This document shows, in pieces, positions 44,440 through 57,689 of a stretch of 64,000 nucleotides of DNA. The first letter of the stretch is position 1. The number at the start of each line of letters is the position of its first letter. The DNA is from Silurus meridionalis (taxonomy: Eukaryota; Chordata; Actinopteri; Siluriformes; Siluridae), in NCBI RefSeq assembly GCF_014805685.1, contig NC_060909.1, positions 8,365,792 to 8,429,791 of the forward strand. Reading direction: 5' to 3'. The notes beneath the pieces were generated by a model. That model saw nothing but the letters and a program-made list of their open reading frames with translations, was not told the DNA's origin and ran no database searches. A program made the translations under genes and the position numbers.

Positions 44440-44727
44440 CTTATTTCTTTTCTCTACTACAGATCAGCTTTTAAAATATCTCAAAAGCAGCTTGCATTCT
44501 AATGCCGTTGTGCTCATAATATATTGCTTACTAGTTGAACTGAGTCTTCAGTTTAACTGTATTAAAGAGGTCCATGCATTCTGGGATTTTCAGTTTGTTT
44601 TTGTCTGCATTACTTTGATTTTATCATTAACATAATGTTATATGCAGTACAATATAATAACTTTAACATTGATGCTAAATGGTGATTGACAGTAGAAGTG
44701 ATTTGTGAAGACATACTGTATCTTATG
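44440..44727. repeat. Local duplication, copy B
   Basis: Direct repeat of 43142-43468 with small indels, 1.3 kb downstream. No open frame in either copy, so function is unknown. Confidence 0.85.
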
Positions 44728-45440
44728 TTTTGCATGCATGAAAATATTGAGTATTAATAGCGCCAGGAATTTTTTTCAATTATTAATTTCACTGCAAGTA
44801 AAATCCTGCATATAACGATGTTTCTATCATATGTGTCTAGAGTTAGCCGCTAGCCACTTCCGGGTTAACACTAGAAATATTGATTCATCGCGTTTTACGT
44901 TCAGTTTCAAGAATTTTTCTTAAAAACAGAAAATCCTGACTATTCCACCTATCGAGAGGGTGAATAAATGAAAAATGGAAGGAAAGAAGAAATTTGTTTA
45001 AGTTTGCTGAAATAAGCAGAACAGTTAAGTAGATCATACTTTCAGAACACTAAATATTATGTAAAACACACAGACACACACTTACATACTAATCTGTATT
45101 ACCCAAATAGGGTCTAACAAATGTAAACTATTTAATTAAAATTTGTAATTTATTTAATGTTATTTAATCACTTACATTTGTGCCAATTTAATTCATTTAA
45201 TTATTTTGTTAAAAGTGAGTAAAGTATATTGCATTCATTTGATTTATTCTATTTTCATAAAATATTATTTTATGTATTATTTAACCGAGCAGGAATTTTA
45301 TTTGAATTGTTTGAAAAATATAAACTGTTCAAATGTTGGTCACAAATTTTTTTAAAAATTAAACTGCGTTAATAAAAAAAGATTTCTTCCCCCTAACCGT
45401 ACCGAAAACGTGACTTAAAAACCGAGGTACGTATCAAACC

Positions 45441-45442
<2 letters not shown>
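44728..45442. other. AT-rich DNA, nothing recognised
   Basis: No gene or element seen. Confidence 0.5.
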
Positions 45443-45535
<93 letters not shown>

Positions 45536-45730
45536 GCTGGATGTTGTCTTGGGCTCTCATGGTTAACATCCAAGTAAGACTTCAAAGTGCAGGTTTGATT
45601 TTCTTGAGATCTGTGTTCAACTGTGTGCAGGAATGAAGCGCTGGAGATTTCTCTATCTTTCAATCCTCTCACAGGTAATCCAGCCTCTCAAGGGCATTAT
45701 TGAATTTTCCTGTTTTTCTTCTTTGTCAAA

Positions 45731-45765
<35 letters not shown>
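45443..45765. repeat. (AT)n-(CA)n compound and (GT)n microsatellites
   Basis: AT tract 45443-45496 joined to CA tract 45497-45533, then a GT tract at about 45733-45765. Confidence 0.95.
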
Positions 45766-45767
<2 letters not shown>

Positions 45768-47394
45768 GTAGGGTGGGCTAATAGTGCAAGCCTGACTTCT
45801 GAAGGCGGCTCGCCTTGGCTGCTTGATTCTCATTCACCTCTGCAGATTCACGTCAAAACCCAGACTGACCTTTTCAGGCCTCAGACAGCTTTGAAGTTTG
45901 AGGGAGAGTCTCGTTCTCTCTCTCTGTCTCTCTCGGTTGCTGTCTTACTAAAAAATTAGCAGCTACATAATGCCTGTTTGCCTCTTTGATGTTTATTGGT
46001 CTTTTCTCTCCTGGCTTTTGCATATATATAGTCTTCCTGGCATGCAGATTAAAACAATAAGGTACTGAACAATATCTTGAATACATAGCTTGTGTTAAAA
46101 GGTTCTTTTTTTGAGAAGAAATATATTTAAGAAAAAAATCAATAAATTAGTTTTGCTTGTAACAGAATAGTCCATCTAATTTGCTGCTTTTTGTTAGAAT
46201 GGTGTATTGTCAGCCTCAATTGCTGATCTGTTAAACAATTATGATTCTGTTAGCAGAGGTTTATGAAACATGGCAGAACATATTCAGTTGGTGTTTTGTT
46301 ATAGAAACAAATTTTCAATTTGCTGAAATAAATAAATGAAGACAAACACTACACATACACATACACATACACAGAATCCTTGGGGTATAGAAATGCCAGG
46401 AATGTCAGCATAGTGTATGAGATCTTGCTTTGGCAGTTCCTCAAACTAAATTGCATCCTTCAAGTTTATAGCTGCTATCAACCAGACATATGTATGTTAT
46501 TGTTAATTTACTGTTATGTAATTGTTATTTCAAATTTTGTAACAAATTTAGTTGGTTCCCAAACTATTAAGAAACTAGTTGCCTGAAACATGGTCACATA
46601 AGCACCTGACCAGGCAGTTACCAAGTATTTAACTGGCAGTCACTCATATGAAAAGATAAGGCAAAATTTGGGCAAGTGGTGGATTTATGTGAATCCTAAC
46701 ATAATTCCTCTTGTTTATTATAAGTCCTGTAAATCTGACAAGTAATTGTGTTCAGTCATTTTTGATTACTAGTTTAGCATCCTTACAATATACCCAAACC
46801 AAACCCTGAATTGTACCGTGGCCTGATTATGTTTTTTAATTAAAAGAGAAGTAAGTCATATTATGCTTAGCATGGGCTCAAATCTCCTCTTCCCAGACCT
46901 TAAAACATGTAGCACATACAATCTCAAGTTCATGAATACCGGAATAATTTAAACTAATTTGTATAATGTTCCTAAAGCTAGAATGCTTTAATAACTCAAC
47001 ATAACAATGCAAATGTTTCTGAACTTGTCCAGAGACAGAAAATAACAAAGAGCAAGGGAGATTAACAGGAGATTGAAAGTTTAGCTTCATTTTTTGCCTG
47101 TATATGGCATGTAGAAAATGACCTTCACATGGCCTGTATATGTGCTCTTTTAGCAGGTTAAATTATCAGTTGCTAGCTAGGCCAATAATCACAGATATGA
47201 TCTGTGTTAATAATTCTCAATAGTTTAGCAACGAAATCACAAATTTGACTACATTCTTTTTCACATGATGTAAGCACCCCCCCAATCCATCCTTCAACAA
47301 GTGACTTTTCTTCCAAGTAGTTCAGCAGTTAGTGCTTCTTTGTTCATGACTGCCTGGAGCAGGGGAATTGTCTGCTATCATTAACAGTATCACC

Positions 47395-47425
<31 letters not shown>

Positions 47426-48589
47426 AAAGTGTTCAATCTGACAAAATGGTAGGGAGGGCAGGTAGGCTGTGATAGGTGACAGCAGTGTGAGTGTGGCTTG
47501 GTTTTCATCTCCTCTTCAAGCTTAAACTGTTACCTTTTAGTGAAAAGAAAGAGAAGATGAGTGAGAGTGAGACAGAGGAATAGTGATACTGGTGGTGCCG
47601 GCATGCGGCGCGCCGCCAGTCTTAAACGTCTGATCTTATCAGGACATGGGAGACAGGGTGAGAAAGAAAGTTTGGTTCAGCTCAAATAGCATGTGCAAAA
47701 AGAGGAAAGAGTGATGATTAATGATTTTTCTGCGGAGAGAAGAAAAGGGCTCGCTCTTTTATTTGCCAACTCTGAGCAGCTGCAATGGCCTGGTCTTCAT
47801 GCTAGTTTTTACTTGGGGCAAGTCCATCCCTCCCACCCACTGTCTCTTTATTAAATGTACAAGTAGAGAGAAGTAGATTGTTCCAAAAACTGCTGCTGTA
47901 CTTATTTCTTTAATAACTCCAACCTGAATTCTAACTAAAGAAACACAAGGCTTATTATTTTATTTTTTTTATAATTGCTCCACTTCTTGTTTTTGGCCCC
48001 AAATTAGTCTCACTAATGTTCTCATGCATAATGATAATCCACTGTGCTAATAATCCACAAAACCTCTGTGCATGTACAGCCGCTGGGTCACAACCCAAAA
48101 TTGTTGGGAACCTAAATGTTTTTGAGCTTGCAGAATTTTTAGTTTATCATTACAAGTATCAAACCACATGAAACAACAACAACAACAAAAAACACTTGTA
48201 TGTAGAAGCTCTTCAAGAGATACTATTGACAAGCATATTTTTCAGCATCAAGGATCCACAATGACTGAAAAATTACTAGGTTTTGGACTGGATCAGTTGG
48301 TCAATTAGTACCTTTTAGAAAATACACAAGCTACAGTGTAACAAACAGATTTCTGGTTATATAATTACTTCTTATTTATTCATGTATTTATTAAAGCATT
48401 TATACACCACACTAATAAACATTGTTCAGAATACTGATTACATATGAATCAGTTTATATTGCAGTTAGATTACTTTTATAACAAAACAAACAGAGTTAAC
48501 ATAATACCCATACTACCTGTAATATACTACACAACTGTATAATGATTACTACAATAAGCCAACATTTAAGGTAGAATCAGTGATTTTAT
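45766..48589. other. Gene-free DNA
   Basis: A (CA)n tract at 47395-47421 and a short GC-rich palindrome GCGGCGCGCCGC at about 47606 stand out. The stretches 45770-45900 and 47480-47830 are more complex than their AT-rich neighbours. No coding exon recognised. Confidence 0.45.
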
Positions 48590-48840
48590 TTTTTTCTTAA
48601 TCCGGTGCTCTTAAAGAAAGTGAAACTCATCAGAGCTCATGTGTCATCTGCTGTTTGGTGGAGCAGCTGGTCAAGGATTAGTAGTTTAACTCAAGAGGGC
48701 ACACGGCCTGCCACATGCTAGTCTTAAAACTGCTGCGTATAATCTTTACGGATTGTCTTGTAATTAATCCTAATCACTGCAGAAATGGTCAACGCGTGGC
48801 TGAGTAAATCAGGGCCAAGACTGGCTTAAAAAAGGTTTTA
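48590..48840. promoter_or_regulatory. Candidate conserved non-coding element
   Basis: Unique block with CTTGTAATTAATCCTAATCA, two TAAT-type cores and a TAATCC (Otx/Pitx-type) word. No coding frame. Confidence 0.35.
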
Positions 48841-50099
48841 TTAAGGGTATATGGTGTTTCGACTATAAGGACTGTTACAGCATGAATCCAAAAGATAGAG
48901 AAAAAAACAAATATAGGAATAGTTAAGAACATGGGTTTCTTGTTTACGGTCTGGAAATAACATAAATGCGTTGTGAAAATAGTTTCATTTTATACTAAAC
49001 ATTAGAAATTATTCAATTGATATAAAATAAGACAAATTGAAGTGCTTATGCTTAGTTGTTTTTTATGCAAAGGCACTTCATAATACTACTTATGAATAGA
49101 CCAACAGAATTGATCAAGGGAGAATACTTCTAAGCTTCTAGTTAGGTAAATAGCAAAAATCTGTGATACGATCTTGTTTTTAAATGCGTTTTAAAATATG
49201 ATGAGGTGTTTTCAGCTAAAACATTTTTATTAATCTAAAAAACACTTGATTTGCTAATCTATAGGAAAGCTTTAGCTTTGTTACAGTATTTTTACTGTTT
49301 TATTCTTGGCCTGTATAGATGACAGTTTGACAGAAATACCCCAATATATATAACAACTGCCAATAAAATGCCATGTTTTTTCACTGCATCCTCTACACCA
49401 AATCATTAAAAATTAGCACCGGTTCTGTGCAAATATAGCCAACTATAACATACAGCAGCATACATGTATCAAGATTCACAAGTTCCCAGAAAAGCCTGAT
49501 TCATTTGCTTGTGGAGCAAACAAACTACCCAATGAAGTAATGCACCACTAAACTGGAGGTTTTATAGCATGTGCCAACACTCTGCTCTTGGGTATTGGGG
49601 GACTTGGTATTAAAAAAATTGCCACATTTTCATTTCTTTCCTCATAAATGAAGTGTGTAAGAGGATCTCTTGAGGATATGGTCACTGTGATGACTGAGCT
49701 GCCAGGCATGATGGTCTCCCAGGGAGTGTGTATGAATGACTGCACATCCCAGTGGCAAATGGTTGGTGTAATTTTACATACACTTAGGCAACATAATTTA
49801 TGCACACATGTACAGTCAGTAGAGTACATTCATATGCATGAGTGTATGCACATTCACAAACACATCTGTACACACAGGCACAATTATAAAGATGGCACAT
49901 TTGGACTGAAACACACCGAATTGAATATTCATGCTTGCCGCCAATGTACTTATTACTAGCAGTCTACTGAATCACAACATGTCGCTGCATGTGTTAGTAT
50001 TTTGCATTCAAAACCCTGCACACACACACAACCTTTTTTCTTGCTCCCACCTTTCCGTTCCTTTCACATCCTTCTCTTTTACTCCCCTCCCTCAACCTT
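48841..50099. other. Gene-free DNA
   Basis: Overlapping short frames at 49548-49959 on both strands show no protein motif. Otherwise AT-rich. Confidence 0.5.
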
Positions 50100-50830
50100 T
50101 GTCTCCTTAGCTATGAGAATTGTCGCTGTAAACATGTTGACAAATGGCCCTTTGAATGAAGACATTTCTTCAGTAACAAAGTGGATATTCGAGAGGGCTT
50201 GCAGGGCTTGCTTTACAGCCACTTCAGTGATCGGTTATCCTCTCGCCAAGCACCTCAGGCCTCCTCCAGCCCACCCATGATGGCTCCACTATGAAGGAAC
50301 TTATTTATAATTGCGGCAGAGGCAGGGTTTCCTAAAAGCTTTCCTAACACCCATTCTCTCTGACATGAAGTTTAGTTGGCACTGGATGTTTCTGGGAAGC
50401 CAAAAGGTTTAGTGTTGTTCCCTAACATTTTAATATAATTTGTTTTGGCAACCAGCATACCAAATAAAATAAAATAAAGAAAAAGAATAATAAAAACAAC
50501 AAAAAAAGAAATTGGCACACACAAGCAGTCGATAGTGCAGCACAATGCCAATGCCAAATTCGCTGTCAACGGCTGTACTTCGCAGAGGAAGGGCTTTGGA
50601 AGAAAAGATGTAATTAACGTTATTGTGTTTCCACCCATGGCAGGCCAGCTTTGAACAGGAGCTGGTAATTCCCATTCATCTCTCTGAATGGCCTTTGTTG
50701 GAGTGGCCCTTGTTGAAAAATTGGATTATCCTACACACCTTCGTAAAAGGAGATAATCTCTGACCTGGGCTATTATCAGGACAATCCTCCATTCAGTTAA
50801 CCTGGGCCCATTTGGCAATAATAATTAGTC
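50100..50830. promoter_or_regulatory. Pair of candidate conserved non-coding elements
   Basis: Unique blocks at 50100-50340 and 50540-50830, separated by A-rich DNA. The second has GATGTAATTAACGTTATTG, two GGCC(T/C)TTGTTG words (SOX-like, 50692 and 50705) and GGCAATAATAATTAGTCTG. Frames over this region lack exon features. Confidence 0.45.
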
Positions 50831-51247
50831 TGTATATTATTTTTTAACCTACCTTACTATTTTGTAACTACCATGTGACATTATTTTAGTGTATTTGTGA
50901 TATAGTCTTTAATGTCAGCAGAGTAATCAGGATAGACAGCAAATCAGGTGAAGATGCAGAGTGCAAAGTTATAAACTATTACACCTAATATAATCCTACT
51001 CCATGTTGGATTCAGTCATGAAATTAAAATCATACATTTCCTTACACAATGTTTGTACCAAATTCAAAGATAACAAATTAAATTATATCGTTTAGATTTT
51101 TGCAAATAAATTACAATTTTAATAGTTAAAAATGATAATAACATAATAATCAAGGATCAATTGAAAAAGAAATAGAATATTTATCTGTATAAGCAAGACA
51201 ATATGCAGAGGAATATGCAAGTGGAAACACCCTGCTTATTTGTGTTA

Positions 51248-51311
<64 letters not shown>

Positions 51312-51850
51312 TGATGTGGGTAATGTGTGTGAAGGCCCTGGTTAGCAGAGCGTTGCCTATGTGAGAGGTCCTGGTCGTAGCGGAAGACTAGCTCGACACA
51401 GATCAGGTTTTCATGTGCTCACTGAGTGGGGCTCCAACCTGCAATAAAGGAACATTTTATCTCCTTAAATTTGTCCTGTGGCCTGCCTTTGATTCCTTTA
51501 TCCACTCACTCTCTCTGCATTCCCATTTTAAGGAGGGGAGCACAAGGTCAGATGTCCATCTGAACTGAGACTTAGACAGAATGAGACAGAAAAGTAGTAA
51601 AGAGAAAATAATAAAGACAGCTATTAGGTGTTGGTCAGTTTATATAAATGTGTTTTTATAATGACTTAGACAGGTTGTTTCAGCACTTTGTCTTGTATGT
51701 GTCTATTGAAAGTACAAATCTAAATTTGTAAATCTTGTATATCTAAATGAAATACTTTAAACAAGTATACAGTTTGCTATCCCAATGTTACTCATCCTGT
51801 TCGGTTGTATGTGGGATTGCAATGTGTCCTCCTACAGTATTTTTCTGTTT

Positions 51851-51925
<75 letters not shown>

Positions 51926-52139
51926 CTCATAATATCACTAGAAAAAAAGGACAGATGGACAGATGGATCAAGAAAGGTATTTGCTAGCCTTGGGTCTTAA
52001 CATTTTTTGTCCTTGAGCAGTAATGTATTATGTAAAAAAAATGTATTTAAAAAATCTGTGAATTTACAGTTATCAGAATAAAATAAGAAATTTACCAGAA
52101 AAAACACAATGATGCCATTTATATGGATTGGAAGTTTGC
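50831..52139. repeat. AT-rich DNA with (GT)n and (CA)n microsatellites
   Basis: GT tract at 51249-51309 (about 30 units) and CA tract at 51853-51921 (about 34 units). No gene seen. Confidence 0.9.
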
Positions 52140-52560
52140 ATGCTGATTTCCCATTCTGTTCTTTAGAGAACAGGTTGCTGCTTTTAATCAGCTTAGGAGG
52201 TGAGGAACTGGCCCCATGCTACTGGTTTCAGCCTGATCCATGAGCACTGGGAATTTAATATGGCACTGGTGTTCTGTGTGTTAGTTCTGTGCCAGTCAGA
52301 GGTGCTTGGTCCTTGCTGTGCCACCTGTTCATACCTTGCAGTCCCCTTTGACAGGAGGGCAGGATATTGGCAGAAAGTGGACGGGGGGCTTGGTGGAACC
52401 ATCTCACAGGTGTGCTCATTAGCTGTGTGTTTGTGAGTGTGAATGTCTGTTTCTGCAATTCAGAGTTACCACCTGCTCTTTGGAGCACTTTGAATGTTTC
52501 AGACACTCGGCCCAGAACTGTCTGTTCCACCACATGACCTTAATGCATGGAGAATGGACA
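52140..52560. other. GC-richer unique block
   Basis: Overlapping frames on both strands (52193-52533) without a recognisable protein. Could be regulatory or simply unique DNA. Confidence 0.3.
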
Positions 52561-55079
52561 ATTCCATGCTAGACGTTTTATAACCAGTTGTTCAACATGT
52601 ATATGTTACTGTGTTTGTGTGGTGACACCGTTAACAAAGATCTTTGATGTTTAGAAAGGTGCAATAAATACCAACCATGGCCTCATGGGACTCAATTTGT
52701 ATCAAATGTTATGAAGGTTAAAGTGAGCTTAAGAATCAGTAGTTGTTGCACATGCCTGGATTAACTGTATAATCTAAAATCTGTATTATCTGGCTATGGA
52801 ACATAGCTAACAATTTTCTATTTTAGAATTTTCATACCAGGATGGTCAAATTTCCACTAATTACTTGTTTATAAGTTGCTTTGTCTTTAAGGTCTAATAC
52901 TATTATCAAGGAGGATAGTTGTATTTCATATAGTCTAATTCTTTTGCATTTTTAGAAAATAAAAACATTTTGAAATTGATTTAAATAGCAAAAGTTTAAT
53001 GTGATTTGTTAAGAATTAGCTGGACTAAATATCACTGCAATTTAATTTAATTTAATTGAAAGATCACACCTAAACAAAATAGAAAGAAATTAAATCAAAT
53101 TTGTTCTTCCTTATTCAAATTAAGTATTAGCTGCCATTAATTTCTCAGACTCCTGATCTATTGCTGAAGTAAAGCTATGTCAAATTATATGACAAATTAT
53201 GTATTTTATATAGCCAGCCAATAGTAAAATCATCTTTGCTAATAGCTGTATACTGTATAAACATCATATTTTGCTGTGCCAGACAACTTAAGTCTTTTAG
53301 CCATCTTGTGTAAATTATTCAAGAAACAGCTCACTGAAATGCTAAAGTATGATTGCTTATCAAGAAAGAAAAGACATAATGTATGCTCCTTCCATTGTAG
53401 TGACCTCTTTTAAATAATTTTAAGGGTGGTGGATATGTGAGGTTTCTTGTGTGTGTTAAGTTTTAAAAAAAGACCAGCCGTGTTGTGAGTATTTTTTTTC
53501 CTTATTTTTTTTTTTTTTTTTTTTTTTTTTACCACAGGACTTGTTAAACAATCTTATTCGTATTGAAAATAATGGAAAACATTGTCAAAGGAAGAATTAG
53601 TAAGTCAAGGTGGAGGATATGTGATACGGTGTGTGTTTAGATGGATTCCAGATCTGACATGGAAAATGAGAGGAGTTTATGTAAGGAGGTGAAGAGGGGA
53701 GTGTGAAGTCTTGGACACGCTTATTGCCATGTGTGAAAAATGAGACAGTATGAGTTACTCGATGCCCAGGCAGTCAAACCCAGAGAATGATTTGCTTTTG
53801 ATGTATTAAACTGATTTGTAACAACATAAGTGGTGGTGAAATGGAAACCATTAAGCCTGAATATAGTGTGAGTGCTGAGAGGGCACACATTTGCAAATTT
53901 AAAGTCCCCATGAAATGGCTTGAAAGTCTTGATTTGATTCTTTATGACGAATCAAGCAGTCTGGGTGATGGCATATTGGAAAGCTTGACTGACACATGGG
54001 CCCACAACCTTTGAGATACAACACAGCCTTATAAACTTACAAAAGATCTTGGCATTAGCATATAGAATTAGCTAAAAATTTAGAACAGCCCCTTAGAAGG
54101 ACACTTCTTTTCTCAACACTGACACCACCCATCACTGTAGACCTTAACTAAAACTTGTCCAGTTGAATAAAATTTCTTACTTACAAAAATCTGGATAAGA
54201 AACCAACATGAGTGTATGGTGACCAGTTGTATTTTCTTTGCTAACTATAAATGATAGTGACTATATTGAAAATTGCTGGATCACTTAATCACTTTCAACT
54301 ATAGACACAAACTCCATAAAATCATTCTTTGTCCAAATATCTTTAAACATGCTTTTGCTTGTTCATTGTTGCCTTTTGTCAAATCCAATACATGTCTGAG
54401 ATCAAAACTAGCAGATATTGAGACAAACTGGAGAAGGATCAAATATTTTCAAAATAAAAGAGAGACAGAGTCAAGATTGAGACCATAAAATGAGTATCAA
54501 AGACAACTTTTTACTTTAGCTACTTTAGCTAATTTGTTTACTGCACCAGTGGTTGACTGCATGCAAAAAGGAAAGATACCCTATACACTATTTTTTTTAC
54601 AAACTCTCAGTCAAGACCAATACTGTAAAACAAATGCAAGTGTCAACATGTCTAGGACAAAACTAAATATCTCAAGACTAGACTCTTCTTCTCTTGCCCT
54701 GGTAGCTAGTCTTTGTTTCTAATTAGCTGCATATGGGTAAATCACCATTGGACTGGTAATATACCTTGCTGGATCTATGTCCAAAGCCACCATCTGCCAT
54801 GATCCTTGTATTTTGGAGCTATGCCTCCATTACCCCTGTCAGTATTCTATAAAGCATTTTATTAGATGAATACAGGAAAAATCATTATGGAATAATATAT
54901 GATTTGCACTCAATATAATGCAAACTGATGCTCAAACTGATCTGGGATTGAGGTGTGGCCATAATCATAGTCATTCCTGCTTCACACACCTAAAAAATAA
55001 TTTCTTTCCTTGATGAAAAAACACATTTGGACCACAATGGAAAAAAAAACAACTTTTGAAATGAATGCTGACATGTGAA
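52561..55079. other. AT-rich gene-free DNA
   Basis: Poly(T) run at about 53504-53530. No gene or recognised transposon. Confidence 0.5.
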
Positions 55080-55640
55080 GATTTCTTTGTTCGCTTATCA
55101 TTAGGAGTGTCTTGCCAGTTGATCCAATTAATTTTCCCTTTCAAAAAAACTTCCTCTCATGGGAGATGTCTGTGTGAGTTTGTGTGTATGTTGTGCAGAG
55201 AAAGACACTCTTGAACCCATGGCCGCCTGTGTTTGTATCTTCATAATTAGTCCAGGGAATTCAGTGAGATCTTGTTTTGAGGGCGACTAAAGGTACCAGA
55301 TGGACTTGGAGAGGGGGAGGGAGTTGGGCACAGCAAGACAGGCAAACAAGAAAACAGGCGGAAAAGAAAAGGACGAGCGATGGATACAACAAAGGGAGGA
55401 GGGAAAAAAAACAACAAGCGCATCACTGCCAAGATGGACATACTCCCTCATCCCTCCTCCTTCTCCTCTCTGCTAATCCCCTCATCACTCCATCACACTC
55501 GTTCTGTCCGTCTCAGGGAATGCCAAGCAGCCTGGTAAAGGCAGCTAGTGTCCTTTTCAGGGAGAGAGACATAATCTGCGATAAAACCCACCCAGGCCCC
55601 GCTTGACCCATAAATATCCTGTTTGTGTTGGTGAAATCTC
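55080..55640. promoter_or_regulatory. Candidate conserved non-coding element around a purine-rich tract
   Basis: Unique flanks (GATCCAATTAATTTTCCC near 55121; GGAATGCCAAGCAGCC near 55517) surround a purine-rich then pyrimidine-rich stretch. The 109-codon frame at 55277-55606 is low complexity and not gene-like. Confidence 0.35.
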
Positions 55641-55984
55641 CCTCTCCTAGTCACTAAGTACACACTAAAAGTAGCTTAAGAAAGAATACAGAAATGAATT
55701 TGCATCTTATGTGCATATTTAATGTTGTTGCTACTTCCTACTTGATTGAAATCAATGTTTTTCCCCAATTAATCTCAATAGATTCATTTCCTGAATAAGC
55801 AAGATGGTCAGTGGCTTTGTGGTAGCATAAGCAATAAAAGAAATACCATTTCTGATTGCATTTAAATAGATAAAAACGTGTTTTTATTTGGTTAAAAAAC
55901 TAAAATATAAAACAGAAACAGTTATTATTAAGTCTGGTGTTGTTAGTGCTTATAGCTTGTACTATATTTTTATTTATATTCATA
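55641..55984. other. AT-rich DNA, nothing recognised
   Basis: No gene or element seen. Confidence 0.4.
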
Positions 55985-56270
55985 TCTAATAAGTGGGTAC
56001 CATCTGCTCCACACAGCTCCAGGGTTCCCAGTTTGATCCTAGCTTCAGGTTTATATTTGTACATACTTTTACCAAATGGGTTTCCTCCAGGTTCTCCGGT
56101 TTTCTCTGCCCTTCACAAAACAACTCAGAAGTTAAACTTGCTACTCTAGATTTCCAATAGAAGTGAATGAGTGTGTTAACATGTTTGTAAGGTGTCCTAG
56201 TGTTATGTTCAGAGTATTTTCCTGGCACATGCCTAGTTTGCTTTAAGGCCCTGGATCAACTGTAACTCTA
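55985..56270 (+). mobile_element. Fish SINE-like dispersed repeat
   Basis: CTCCAGGGTTCCCAGTTTGA, GGGTTTCCTCCAGGTTCTCC and GTGAATGAGTGTGT follow the word order of a widespread fish retroposon. The early GGTTC...GATCC resembles a tRNA B box. Diverged and partial. Confidence 0.5.
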
Positions 56271-56756
56271 AAGTTGAAAAAATAATCAAATGAATATAGT
56301 CAGGAATAATTTGTATAGTGCTTTATGAAACGATTGAACTGTACATTGTAAATATATTTATAGGGTTAATTATGAATAAAAACTAGTTTGACATGTTTAA
56401 CATGTGAAATTTGCTGTTGTGGCAGAAAGGGAATAAAGTGAATTTTATTTATACAGTTTATGTCTAAAATTGATGAAGGTAAAATAAAGATGAGAAGACA
56501 AAACATTGGCATGACAAGATCCTGTTATGACCTTTATCTTTGTCTGTAGCATCTCTTCATTATTCTTAGTAAAGCTTGCACTTTTTGGCTTTGCATAGCA
56601 CTTTATAGAGAATAAATAAATATGCAGTTTGCATGTAATACAGTAAATGACTTTTTATTCTTGAATCCTGAATAAAAGTCTTGAATATGCAAGAAAAAGA
56701 TATATAAAAAAAAAGAAAATAGGATGATTGAAAGACTTGTCAGGGAAGAAGAGAGT
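56271..56756. other. AT-rich DNA, nothing recognised
   Basis: No gene or element seen. Confidence 0.4.
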
Positions 56757-57190
56757 CTAAAGTATCTGCAAAACCCCCACTATCCCAGTGGAGAAAGACA
56801 CACTGAGGTGTAACGAAGAACTAAACGAGGGCAGATTACATCGGCAGCATCTCAGAGACGTGACAGAGCCATCGACTTGGAGAGAAGCGAGAGAGTAGAC
56901 ATGTAGGAAGATGAAGAGAGGGAGGGGAGAGCTTCTCTCCAGCCCAGGTTGACAAGCGCCTGGCTCTTGGGCCATACGGCCCTGTCTTTTGCACCAGCTG
57001 CACCCGCCGCCTGACACTTTGACACGGGCACAGCGGTGACAAATAGCCAGGGCCTTCACCCGCTGCCACGCTGTCTGCCCGCCGCTAAATCAGGCCAGCG
57101 CTAGTGTAACGCGGCCCTGCTGACAGGTCTTCTGTCACAGCATGGCGCTCATCAGGGGCTCCACGGGTGGCTTAACCCTACAGAAGGGGC
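56757..57190. promoter_or_regulatory. GC-rich candidate regulatory block
   Basis: Markedly more GC-rich than the surrounding 20 kb, particularly 56930-57180, and non-repetitive (for example GTCTGCCCGCCGCTAAATCA). Two overlapping minus-strand frames (100 and 77 codons) exist but show no domain, and composition alone would give frames this long. Confidence 0.4.
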
Positions 57191-57689
57191 TTGGACAGCA
57201 CTCGTTTCTCTCTCTCTCCATCGTTTCTCTCTCTTAGTGTTTTTTTTTCTTTGAAAGACATACTGAGGCTGAGAGCTCGAGAAGTCCCAGCTGAGCAGGT
57301 TGTCAGTTCTCTGTGTGTGTGTGTGTGTGTGTGTGGATGGGTGGATGTGAACTTAAGTCTGGGATATAGAAGCAAGTAGGAGTCTTCCATGATCACTTTC
57401 TCATAGTAAATAGTATGTTAAAATTGTATGACACAGTTCAGAATCGTAGCTCAGACAATTTACTAATCTTCTTCATAGATCTTCCACCATCATTTTGAAC
57501 ATAGAGGTAGTTTTTAAAGAATCCTGGTGAGATGGTTCACTGAAGCAAATATCGACGAAGATCTAGAGCGATAATTCAAATTCTTTAACAAAGAGTGATC
57601 CAGGTTTTCTTGTAAACCTGTGTTAAATGTGAAGCTTTACTTTGTCAATGTAGGCCATTAGTTTCCACTATCCAACTACTGTGGTCATT
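57191..57689. other. Gene-free DNA with CT and GT tracts
   Basis: A CT-rich stretch near 57207-57235 and a GT tract near 57311-57335. Nothing else recognised. Confidence 0.5.

Noticed and set aside
55277..55606. 109-codon basic protein
   Set aside because: Low-complexity purine/pyrimidine tract; composition artefact.
56757..57069. Minus-strand 100- and 77-codon frames as a gene
   Set aside because: GC-rich composition creates long frames; they overlap each other and show no domain.
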